Positions 56,846 through 64,000 of a stretch of 64,000 nt of DNA are shown one piece after another. Source of the stretch: Lentzea tibetensis. Its GTDB lineage: Bacteria; Actinomycetota; Actinomycetes; Mycobacteriales; Pseudonocardiaceae. Location: contig NZ_VOBR01000018.1 of NCBI RefSeq assembly GCF_007845675.1, positions 1-64,000 of the forward strand, read 5' to 3'. Under the pieces are notes generated by a model. The model was not told the DNA's origin. It did not search any database and saw only the letters and a program-made list of their open reading frames with translations. Numbering within the stretch: position 1 is the stretch's first letter; the number at the start of each line of letters is the position of its first letter. Made by a program: the position numbers and the translations under genes.

Positions 56846-58821
56846 CCCCGGCGCCGCGTGTGGTCGAGAACCTGAACCGCGCACTGCACCGGCTCTTCGC
56901 CGAGCGCGCGGACCTGCACCTGCTGGGCGAGGACGTGCTCGACCCGTACGGCGGCGCGTTCAAGGTCACCAAGGGCCTGTCGTCCGGTTTCCCGGACCGC
57001 GTGCTGACGACACCGTTGAGCGAGGCGGGCATCGCCGGTGTCGCAGCCGGGCTCGCCGTGGCCGGTGACCAGGTCGTGCTGGAGGCCATGTTCGGCGACT
57101 TCGCCGCGTTGATGTTCGACCAGATCCTCAACATGGCCTCGAAGTCCGTGACGATGTACGGGCGGCCCAAAGCCATGCGCGTGCTGGTGCGCTGCCCGGT
57201 CGGCGGCAACCGCGGCTACGGCCCCACGCACAGCCAGAGCGTGCAGAAGCACTTCATGGGCATCCCCAACCTCGGGTTGTACGAGGCCACGCCGTTCCAC
57301 GACGCGTACCCGCTGATGGCGCACGCGCTGGACCACGGCCCGTCGATCCTGTTCGAGGACAAGGTCCTCTACACGCGCCGGCTGTTCCAGGACGGCGTGG
57401 TGTCGGACCACTTCCGCTACTCGCTCGTCGGTGGCGCCACGGGCTGGGCGCACGTCACCTCGGGCGCACCGGCCGATGTCGTGATCATCTGCCCAGGTGG
57501 TGTGGCACATCGGGCACTGGAAGCGGCGGAGGCGTTGCGCGAGCAGGGCGTCTCGGCGCACCTGCTGGTGCCCGCCCAGCTCTACCCGCTCGACGTCGAA
57601 CCCGTGCTGCCGCTGATCTCCGGACGCGTCGTCGTCGCCGAGGAGAGCACGGCGGGCGGCACGTGGGGCTCGGACGTCGCCGCGGTGCTGCACGAACGCT
57701 TGTGGGGCAAACTGTCCGCCCCCGTCCTGCGCCTCTCCTCGGCCGACTCGATCATCCCCAGTGCCCGCCACCTGGAAGAACGCGTCCTCCTCAACTCCCA
57801 CCACATCGTCACCGCGCTGGGACGCGACCACTGCGAAGCACCTCAGGCCGTGCCAGAGGTGACGGCAGGCGCGCCGGTGACCGCGCCCAAGCTGAACAAC
57901 AACGACACCACGTACCTGGTGCTGGGGTGGCTGGTCGAGGACGGTGCGAAGGTCGAGCCGGGGACGGCGATCCTCGAGCTGGAGACGTCGAAGGCGATCG
58001 AGGAGATCGAGGCGACGGAGGCCGGGTACCTGCGCATTCACGTCCAGCAGGGCGTGGAGGTCGAGGTCGGCGCGCTGCTGGCGGAGATCGTCGGTGCGAA
58101 GACCGCGGTCGCGAAACCAGAAGTCCCGAAGCAGCGCACGCACAGCCTGGACCGGGCGCAGCAGGGCACCGCGATGGTGGTCAGCAAGGCGCACCAGGAG
58201 GTCCCGGCCGCGTTCACCGCGATCGAGGTGCGGGTCGACGCGCTGCTGGAACGGTTGCGCCAGCTCAGCGACGAGACGGGCGCCGAGGTGGGCGTGCCGG
58301 AGGCCGTGGTGAAGGCGGTGGCGGGCGCGCACGCCGACTTCGGCACGTTGTTCGGCAGCCTGGTCGACGACACGACGGTCGCGCTGGTCGACACCCCGCA
58401 CGTCGCCGTGACGCTGGACGCCGGCAAGGGCCTCTACGCGCCGGTGATCCGCGACTGCACCGACCGGTCCATTGTGGACATCTCGGACGACATGATGGAC
58501 TTCCGGATGAAGGCGTGGCGCGGCGAGTTCGCCGCGGCCGAGCTGACCGGCGGTTCGATCACGGTGTCGCTGAACACCGACGACGACGTGCTGCTGGTGC
58601 AGCCCATCGTGATGTGGCCCCAGCTGTGCATGTTGTCGGTGGGCGGGCTCCGGAACCAGGTCGTTCTGGAAGACGACGGGCCCAGCAACACCACGGTCGT
58701 CACGCTCGGCCTGGCGTACGACCACCGCGTCGTGAACGGCGCCGAGGCCGTGGCGTTCCTCCGCGCGGTCGCGGACAGCCTGCGCAAGCCGGATCGGTTG
58801 GAGAAGCTGGTGAGCCTCTGA
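56842..58821 (+). CDS. E1-beta / lipoyl / E2 fusion acyltransferase (NapD/QncL-like)
   Basis: A 659-aa three-part protein. Residues about 1-325 are an E1-beta-type transketolase subunit (GEDV, TPLSEAGIAGVAAG). Residues about 345-418 are one lipoyl domain with Lys384 in ELETSKAIEEIEA. Residues about 440-659 are an E2 catalytic domain with His628 in DHRVVNG, where the usual DHRxxDG Asp is Asn632. No E3-binding segment lies between lipoyl and E2 domains, and no E3 gene is in the window, which favours a non-oxidative C2 transfer to the adjacent carrier protein. This matches the domain layout I recall for NapD and QncL, known to form glycolyl-S-ACP. The ATG overlaps the carrier-protein stop. Confidence 0.88.
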   Translation: MTPAPRVVENLNRALHRLFAERADLHLLGEDVLDPYGGAFKVTKGLSSGFPDRVLTTPLSEAGIAGVAAGLAVAGDQVVLEAMFGDFAALMFDQILNMASKSVTMYGRPKAMRVLVRCPVGGNRGYGPTHSQSVQKHFMGIPNLGLYEATPFHDAYPLMAHALDHGPSILFEDKVLYTRRLFQDGVVSDHFRYSLVGGATGWAHVTSGAPADVVIICPGGVAHRALEAAEALREQGVSAHLLVPAQLYPLDVEPVLPLISGRVVVAEESTAGGTWGSDVAAVLHERLWGKLSAPVLRLSSADSIIPSARHLEERVLLNSHHIVTALGRDHCEAPQAVPEVTAGAPVTAPKLNNNDTTYLVLGWLVEDGAKVEPGTAILELETSKAIEEIEATEAGYLRIHVQQGVEVEVGALLAEIVGAKTAVAKPEVPKQRTHSLDRAQQGTAMVVSKAHQEVPAAFTAIEVRVDALLERLRQLSDETGAEVGVPEAVVKAVAGAHADFGTLFGSLVDDTTVALVDTPHVAVTLDAGKGLYAPVIRDCTDRSIVDISDDMMDFRMKAWRGEFAAAELTGGSITVSLNTDDDVLLVQPIVMWPQLCMLSVGGLRNQVVLEDDGPSNTTVVTLGLAYDHRVVNGAEAVAFLRAVADSLRKPDRLEKLVSL

Positions 58822-59822
58822 TGGCGTTCGGACTGGTCGCGTTCGGCACGGCGCTCGGCGAGCAGGTCGCCGTCAAGGACGTCGTCGCCGACTACACGGA
58901 GGACGTCGAGCGGGTGCTCGGCTACGGCTACGACTACGTGCACCGCTCGGACCAGCACCTGACCGATCTCGCGGTCGAGGCGGGCGCGAAGGCGCTCGAG
59001 AGTGCAGCGGTCGATCCCAGAACCGTTGACCTGCTGGTATTCGCGATCACGGACATCGCGGACTACCTGTACTGGGACGCGGCCGCATCGGTCGCGCACC
59101 GGCTGGGCCTGCGCCGCGCGGAAGCCGTTCTCATCGACCAGGGCTGCGTCGGCGGCGTCACGGCGTTCGACGCGCTGGCTGGCCGCTTCGCCACGCACCC
59201 CACCTGCAAGACGGCACTGGTGATCGGCGCGAACCGCACCACCGAGCTGTACATGAACCGCTTCGACACGAACTCGCTGCTGTTCTCGGACGGCGCCGCC
59301 GCCGCGGTGGCAACGCGAGACGCGCTCACGTTGACCTGGCGTTCGTCACACGCCGAAACCGATGGCAGCTACGCGGATTTCTTCCGCATGGACGTCGGTG
59401 GCGGTGCCAGGCCGTTCCAGCAGGGTGACCCGCCTGCCGTGCGCGACGCGTGGGACATCATGAGCTACTTCGACTACGAAGTAGAGCGGTTCTCGGTTTT
59501 CGCCGCAGAGATCAACGATCGCACCGCGCGCGCCGTGCACCGGGTGTGCAAGCAGGCAGGCGTCTCCGAGGACGACCTCGGCTGGTTGGTGCTGCTCAAC
59601 GACAATCCGCGCGTGCTCACCGAGCAGGCCGACCTCATCGGTGTGCCGGTCGAGCGCACGAACCTGAGGTGGGCGACGCAGCACGGCCACTTCGGTGCTG
59701 CCGATCACTTGTTCGCATTGGCGGAGCTCAGCGCCTCGGGCGAGCTGAAACGAGGTGACCTGGTCGCTCTCGCCGCCAACGGGCGCGGAATGCACTGGGC
59801 CGCAACGTTGCTGACGGCGTGA
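58821..59822 (+). CDS. Divergent KAS III-like acyltransferase
   Basis: A 333-aa thiolase-fold protein of the KAS III group. The nucleophile Cys109 is kept in DQGCVGG. The His of the FabH motif VPHQAN is not found at the matching place, which reads LLNDNPRV, and the Asn of GNTSSAS is replaced within ATQHGHFGAADHL, which offers His residues instead. Such altered KAS III proteins (CerJ, ChlB3 types) transfer acyl groups to alcohols or amines rather than condensing with malonyl-ACP. Placed last in the C2-unit block and coupled to it (TGATG), it may move the acyl group from the carrier protein to the aromatic unit. Confidence 0.8.
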   Translation: MAFGLVAFGTALGEQVAVKDVVADYTEDVERVLGYGYDYVHRSDQHLTDLAVEAGAKALESAAVDPRTVDLLVFAITDIADYLYWDAAASVAHRLGLRRAEAVLIDQGCVGGVTAFDALAGRFATHPTCKTALVIGANRTTELYMNRFDTNSLLFSDGAAAAVATRDALTLTWRSSHAETDGSYADFFRMDVGGGARPFQQGDPPAVRDAWDIMSYFDYEVERFSVFAAEINDRTARAVHRVCKQAGVSEDDLGWLVLLNDNPRVLTEQADLIGVPVERTNLRWATQHGHFGAADHLFALAELSASGELKRGDLVALAANGRGMHWAATLLTA

Positions 59823-59930
59823 TCTGACCAGTTTCTGGCCACTCCGCTTACTCCACTTAGGTCTTGTTCTCCGGGACCCCTCCCGAGCGCGGCGCCACAT
59901 GGTAGACCGTGATCGATACGGGAGGTGGGG

Positions 59931-61403
59931 ATGTCGTACGCGGTCGGCGAGAGCAGGAGCAGGGCGGCTGCCGACCGGTTGCTCGAGGTGGCGGGGCCGC
60001 ACGTGTACCGGCGCAACCCGTTCCGGGTGACCGGCCTGGCCACCGACGCGCGCGCACGCGAGGTGCGGCAGCGCAGGCAGACCGTGCTGGGCGCCATCGA
60101 CCTCGGCGCGGCTGCGACGGTCGGAGACAAGCGCCTGCCGCTGCCCGCGACGCCGTCCGCGCAGGACGTGCGCAGCGCGTTCGACGCGCTCGAACGCGCT
60201 GACCAGCGGCTCGTCGACGAGCTGTTCTGGTGGTGGGGCGAGCCCGGTGCGTGCGGCTGCGAGCCGGAGGTGCACGAACTGCACGACACGGCCGTCGAGG
60301 CGCACGCGACGGTCCTCGACCTCGAGGCCGCGGGCAAGACCAGTGAACGGGGCGACCGCTGGGCGGACGCGGCCGACTCGTGGATGGACGCGCTCGACCA
60401 CGACGGGTTCTGGCGCCACGTGCTGCACCGGGTCGGCGTGTTGTCCGACCGCAGGCTCGACGAGTCCACTGTGGATGGTCTGAGGGGTGCCATGCCGAAG
60501 GCGCTGCTCGCACCGCAGGTGGCGCTGGCCAGGGACAACTCTCCGGAGCTCGCCGCGTTGCTCGCGGTGTGGGACGTCGACGAGAGCGTCATCGAGGACG
60601 CCCGCAACGCCGCGGCGGCACCGAGGATCGACATGATCACGAAGCAGATCAACGAGATCAGCGCCCTGCTCGACGCGGGCAGCGCCTACTCGGCGAGCAA
60701 GCGCGCGCTGGTCGAGTTCCCGGCCGCCGCCGTGCAGCTGGACATCCTGCTGCCGTACCAGAGTTTTCGCAGGTCGGCGAAACTGCGCAACCGCATGGCC
60801 GTGCTGATGAACAACTGCGCGCTGAAACTCGCGAGTGAGCACGCGAAACTGGGCACCGACCTGTTCAACAGCGCGCTGGACCTGGCCACCGAGGCGACCG
60901 ACAAGCGGACCATCGAGCAGAACCTGGCGAGCCACCGCACCATCGCGCAGTACCCGGTGAGCCAGCAGGCGCAGATCGAACGGGTGCTCCAGCAGCTCCA
61001 GAACCAGCAGCGGTACGCGGCTCCTCCGTCATCCGTCCCGGCTCGCCCGCCGCTGCCGCACACCTGGCTCGCGAACCTGTCGTTCATCACCGCGTTCATC
61101 GCCGGCCTGGTGCTGCTGCTGGTCGTGCGCTGGGACTACCCGACGTGGGCGGCCGCGATCGCGACGACCGTGCTCGCGCCGTTCCCGATCACCCTCATCT
61201 ACGCGCACACCCGCGAGCGCGTCCCGCCTGGACTGTTCGTTCTCTTCGGCATCGTCGTGTCCGTCTTGGCGTACAGGATGGTCGGGACGGTCTTCGAGGT
61301 CCGTGGTGACGCGTTCCTGTGGTGCCTCGGCACGTTCATCGTCACGTCACCTTTCACCATCGCGATCGGCAAGTCGTGGGCAGAACGCAGGGAGTACCGA
61401 TGA
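59931..61403 (+). CDS. Membrane protein of an Hsp70-like operon
   Basis: A 490-aa protein of unknown family. Residues 1-360 are soluble and mostly helical, with YRRNPFRVTGLATDARAREVRQRRQ at the start (a J-domain-like or scaffold helix region, but with no HPD motif) and long helices later. The C-terminal part holds four hydrophobic helices (about 375-395, 400-418, 423-445 and 460-480). GGAGG lies 5 nt before the ATG. It is co-translated with a GrpE-like and an Hsp70-like gene, so it may anchor or feed clients to that chaperone at the membrane. No cluster promoter motif is present, so it is probably unrelated to the biosynthetic genes. Confidence 0.7.
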   Translation: MSYAVGESRSRAAADRLLEVAGPHVYRRNPFRVTGLATDARAREVRQRRQTVLGAIDLGAAATVGDKRLPLPATPSAQDVRSAFDALERADQRLVDELFWWWGEPGACGCEPEVHELHDTAVEAHATVLDLEAAGKTSERGDRWADAADSWMDALDHDGFWRHVLHRVGVLSDRRLDESTVDGLRGAMPKALLAPQVALARDNSPELAALLAVWDVDESVIEDARNAAAAPRIDMITKQINEISALLDAGSAYSASKRALVEFPAAAVQLDILLPYQSFRRSAKLRNRMAVLMNNCALKLASEHAKLGTDLFNSALDLATEATDKRTIEQNLASHRTIAQYPVSQQAQIERVLQQLQNQQRYAAPPSSVPARPPLPHTWLANLSFITAFIAGLVLLLVVRWDYPTWAAAIATTVLAPFPITLIYAHTRERVPPGLFVLFGIVVSVLAYRMVGTVFEVRGDAFLWCLGTFIVTSPFTIAIGKSWAERREYR

Positions 61404-61906
61404 GCAGGTGGTCGCGAACCGAGCGAGCGCAACGGCGCCACCACCCCCAGTTCCGGATCGCCGAACCCGACTGGACCGCCGCGGAACGCGAGCGGCTCAC
61501 CAGCCTGGTCGGTGACCTCACCGTGCCTCAGGGGATCGGAGCGGCGCTGGGAGAAGGGGATCTCGCCAGCGCCGCGACGAGCCTCTGGCGGGCCCGGCGC
61601 AGAGTCGCCAGGCTCGCTGACGAGCGCGAGGCCAAGCGCATCGGCCGGTTCCTCGAGAACAGCCAGGAGGAGTTCGACCGGGCGGGCGTGGTGGTGCAGG
61701 ACCACGACGGCACCGAGTACGACCCAGGGCTGTCGCTGGAGGTGCTGATGTTCCAGGACGACCCGGCGCTGTCCAGGGAGGTCGTCGTCGAGACCGTGCG
61801 TCCGTCGGTCTACCTGCTCGGCAAGCGCATCCAGATGGGCCAGGTCATCGTCGGCGGCCCCGAGAACGGCTCAGGAAACGGCAAGGCGGAGGAAGCCCGT
61901 GCGTGA
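61400..61906 (+). CDS. GrpE-like nucleotide exchange protein
   Basis: A 168-aa protein whose second half reads VVVQDHDGTEYDPGLSLEVLMFQDDPALSREVVVETVRPSVYLLGKRIQMGQVIVGGP. This matches the GrpE beta domain (GxxFDPxxHEAV ... VxxGYxLxDRVLRPAxV). The N-terminal helix is much shorter than in housekeeping GrpE. It should exchange nucleotide on the Hsp70-like protein encoded next. The ATG overlaps the preceding stop, and the stop overlaps the next GTG, so all three are translated together. Confidence 0.75.
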   Translation: MSRWSRTERAQRRHHPQFRIAEPDWTAAERERLTSLVGDLTVPQGIGAALGEGDLASAATSLWRARRRVARLADEREAKRIGRFLENSQEEFDRAGVVVQDHDGTEYDPGLSLEVLMFQDDPALSREVVVETVRPSVYLLGKRIQMGQVIVGGPENGSGNGKAEEARA

Positions 61907-64000
61907 CAGCATCGACTTCGGCATCGACCTGGGCACCACCAACAGCGCGATCGCCGTGGTGCACGACGGCGAGGCGCAGGTCATCAAGAACAACGACGGC
62001 TGGGAGTACACGCCGTCCGCGGTGTGGATCCCCAGGGAGGGCGTGACGAACGTCGGCCGCAGCGCACGTGACCGCCTGCACCGCGAGATGGACAACGTGC
62101 ACGCCGAGTTCAAGCAGGAGATGGGACTCGAGGGCGCTGTCCGCACCTTCCGCAAGTCCGGCATCTCGCTGACGCCGCCGCAGCTCTCCGCCGAGGTGCT
62201 CAAGTCGCTGCGCGCGGACGCCGCGTCCCGGTTCGGCGAACCGCCGCGGGCCGCCGTGATCACCGTGCCGGCCGCGTTCCGCCTGCACGAGAACAACGCC
62301 ACCAGCCTGGCCGCCGAGCTCGCCGGGTTCGGCGCCTGCCCGCTGGTGCAGGAACCGACAGCCGCCGCGTTCGCCTACGGCTTCCAGAACGAGAGCGCGG
62401 ACGCCTGCTGGATGGTCTTCGACTTCGGCGGCGGCACGTTCGACGCCGCGGTCGTCAGCACGCACGACGGCGAGCTCAGGGTGCTCGACCACGAGGGCGA
62501 CCCGCACCTCGGCGGCAAGCTCATCGACTGGGCCATCGTCGAACGCGTCCTCGCGCCCGCGGTGGCCCGCGAGTTCGGCCTCACCGACTTCACCAGGGAC
62601 AACCCGGCCTGGCGGCTGAACTTCTACCGGTTGAAGTGGGCTGCCGAGGAAGCGAAGATCTCGCTCTCCCGCAACGAGAAGGCGGTGCTGTACGCCGAGA
62701 TCGACCTCGGCGACGGCGACACCGAGACGTTCGAGTACACGCTGCACCGCGACGAGGCCGACCGGGTCGCCGAGCCGTACTACCTGCGTGCGATCAACCT
62801 GTGCAGGGCCGCGTTGAGCAAGGCGAACCTGCACACCGGCGACATCGACCGGCTCCTGCTGGTCGGCGGCGCGACGCTCGCACCCGGCCTCCGTGAACGG
62901 CTCGCGGATCCCGTGGCCGGCATGGGGATCGAGCTGGACCACATCCAGGACCCGACCACGGTCGTCGCCCGCGGCGCGGCGGTGTTCGCCAGCACGGTGC
63001 CGCTCGCGATGCCGAAGGTCCGTCCGGCAGCGGGTGAGTTCAGCGCGGACCTGCGGTATCCGTTGAAGACGAGCCTGCTCACGGCGTCCGTCGTCGGCAG
63101 GGTCGAGAGCGCGCCGCCGCAGGACATGACCCGTTTCGCGATCCAGTTGGACAACCCGGACGGCATGCCGCCGTTCCGCAGCGCCAAGGTGCCGCTCGAC
63201 GCGCAGGGCAACTTCCTGGTCGACGTGAAGCTGGCCGAGAAGACCGCGTCGACGTTCACCCTGTTGCTGGTCAACGACTCCGGCGGCACCGAGAAGATCA
63301 CGCCGAGGTCCGTCAAGATCACGCACTGGCCGCAGGAACCGGGCGGCCAGGTGCTCACGAACTCGATCGGCCTGGCCGAGGCGGACCGCAAGTTCGCTCC
63401 GATCCTGCGCAAGGGCTCGCGGCTGCCCGCGAAGGAACGCGCCACCTTCTACACGACGGCCGCGTTGCACCGCACGGACACCACGACGTTCATCAAGATC
63501 CCGATCGTCGAGGGCGAGCAGCCGGTCGCGGACCGCAACCTCCAGGTCGGGTTGATCGAGATCTGGCCGAAGGACGTGCGCATCGACCTGCCGCAGGGCA
63601 GCGAGGTCGAGGTCACCATCGAGGTCGACGAGTCGCGCCGCGTCACCGTCGTCGCCGACGTGCCGCTGGTCGACGAGCAGTTCGAGGCCGAGATCGACCT
63701 GACCAACGTCCGCGCCCGCGACACCGACGACCTCGAACGCGAGCTCACCGAGGTGCGCAGGCGCATCGACGAGCTGCGCGACTCCGCGGGCAGGACCGGT
63801 TTCCGGCCTGCTCTGGACAAGCTCGACCAGATCGACGGTGAGCAGCGGGTCGTGCTCGCCGAGACCGCGGTCCGCGCCGCCAGGAGCGATGCGGGCAGTG
63901 CTGCCGCGGCCGACCAACGCCTGCGCGAGCTCCAGGCAGAGCTCGACGGGGTGGAGGCGGACGTCGAGCTGCCTGCGTTGCGCGAGGAGCTGGACGCGCT
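61899..64000 (+). CDS. Hsp70-like protein (partial, runs off the window)
   Basis: At least 700 residues, open at the right edge. The N-terminal actin-fold ATPase is clear: IDFGIDLGTTNSAIAVVHDG (phosphate 1), VFDFGGGTFDAAVVS (phosphate 2) and RLLLVGGATLAPGLRERL (adenosine site). After residue about 380 the typical substrate-binding domain is replaced by beta-rich sequence, and then a charged coiled-coil region (LERELTEVRRRIDELRD onward) begins near 605. It is thus a specialised Hsp70 relative rather than DnaK. The GTG at 61899 follows GGCGGAGG and overlaps the GrpE-like gene. Confidence 0.9.
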   Translation, partial: MRDSIDFGIDLGTTNSAIAVVHDGEAQVIKNNDGWEYTPSAVWIPREGVTNVGRSARDRLHREMDNVHAEFKQEMGLEGAVRTFRKSGISLTPPQLSAEVLKSLRADAASRFGEPPRAAVITVPAAFRLHENNATSLAAELAGFGACPLVQEPTAAAFAYGFQNESADACWMVFDFGGGTFDAAVVSTHDGELRVLDHEGDPHLGGKLIDWAIVERVLAPAVAREFGLTDFTRDNPAWRLNFYRLKWAAEEAKISLSRNEKAVLYAEIDLGDGDTETFEYTLHRDEADRVAEPYYLRAINLCRAALSKANLHTGDIDRLLLVGGATLAPGLRERLADPVAGMGIELDHIQDPTTVVARGAAVFASTVPLAMPKVRPAAGEFSADLRYPLKTSLLTASVVGRVESAPPQDMTRFAIQLDNPDGMPPFRSAKVPLDAQGNFLVDVKLAEKTASTFTLLLVNDSGGTEKITPRSVKITHWPQEPGGQVLTNSIGLAEADRKFAPILRKGSRLPAKERATFYTTAALHRTDTTTFIKIPIVEGEQPVADRNLQVGLIEIWPKDVRIDLPQGSEVEVTIEVDESRRVTVVADVPLVDEQFEAEIDLTNVRARDTDDLERELTEVRRRIDELRDSAGRTGFRPALDKLDQIDGEQRVVLAETAVRAARSDAGSAAAADQRLRELQAELDGVEADVELPALREELDA

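Noticed and set aside
55719-58821. Housekeeping pyruvate or acetoin dehydrogenase complex
   Set aside because: aceE already supplies a housekeeping E1. The fusion layout, interposed carrier protein, missing E3-binding domain and operon context point to a pathway-specific system, though biochemical proof is lacking.

Overview
The window is a high-GC actinomycete chromosome segment. Gene order, codon use and terminator style suggest the order Pseudonocardiales, perhaps a relative of Lentzea, Saccharothrix or Lechevalieria. That placement is inference; there is no rRNA here to confirm it.

Left part (0.4-18.8 kb): mostly housekeeping. A leftward fatty-acid operon (fabD-fabH-acpP-fabF-accD6) sits beside its PucR-type regulator. 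aceE, a DUF3052 gene and the peroxiredoxin ahpE follow further right. This matches the gene neighbourhood known from mycobacteria (Rv2238c-Rv2247). Between them are a secreted tripeptidyl-peptidase-like protein, a mechanosensitive-channel-like protein, an AlkZ-like DNA glycosylase homologue, a phytase-like protein, pnuC and a secreted M14 carboxypeptidase. A tRNA-Val(TAC) lies at 17.5 kb, followed by a poorly coding stretch and a one-helix membrane protein.

Middle part (18.9-59.8 kb): I read this as a biosynthetic gene cluster with no NRPS or PKS module. It contains: (a) a leftward operon of two FemAB/GNAT-fold acyltransferases, an Asp/Asn beta-hydroxylase-like oxygenase and an MFS pump; (b) a flavin reductase; (c) an apparently unrelated ABC system with a hydrolase-ATPase fusion, and a glycerophosphodiesterase; (d) a kynurenine-type operon (two tryptophan-dioxygenase-superfamily proteins, a kynureninase-like PLP enzyme, a flavin hydroxylase, a Tat-Rieske protein, a formamidase-like hydrolase) running into a UvrA-like resistance protein and a short MeaB GTPase; (e) an arylamine N-acetyltransferase, an SDR and a split B12-dependent mutase with altered active-site residues; (f) an MFS pump, a covalent-flavin oxidase and a SatP-type transporter; (g) a thirteen-gene rightward operon: aminodeoxychorismate synthase, HpaB-type hydroxylase, DoxX protein, heterodimeric ABC exporter, second flavin hydroxylase, methyltransferase, lipoprotein, then E1-alpha, acyl carrier protein, an E1-beta/lipoyl/E2 fusion and a divergent KAS III. 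The last block has the architecture known for the NapB/NapD and QncN/QncL two-component transketolases, which place a glycolyl C2 unit on a carrier protein.

Four or five promoters in this part share one arrangement: heptamers like NTGAGAG spaced 11 bp, then 10 nt, then TA(G/C)(C/T)TTT. This resembles SARP-controlled promoters and ties the scattered operons into one regulon, yet no pathway regulator is encoded in the window. The UvrA-like protein suggests the product attacks or binds DNA. Working model (inference): an anthranilate/hydroxykynurenine-type ring from tryptophan, possibly an aminodeoxychorismate-derived unit, and a C2 acyl unit are joined by stand-alone acyltransferases.

Right end (59.9-64 kb): a translationally coupled module of a membrane protein, a GrpE-like protein and an Hsp70-like protein, the last cut by the window edge.

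Dispersed AC-rich repeats occur at 0.1-0.4 kb and 23.7-24.1 kb, partly in inverted orientation to each other.
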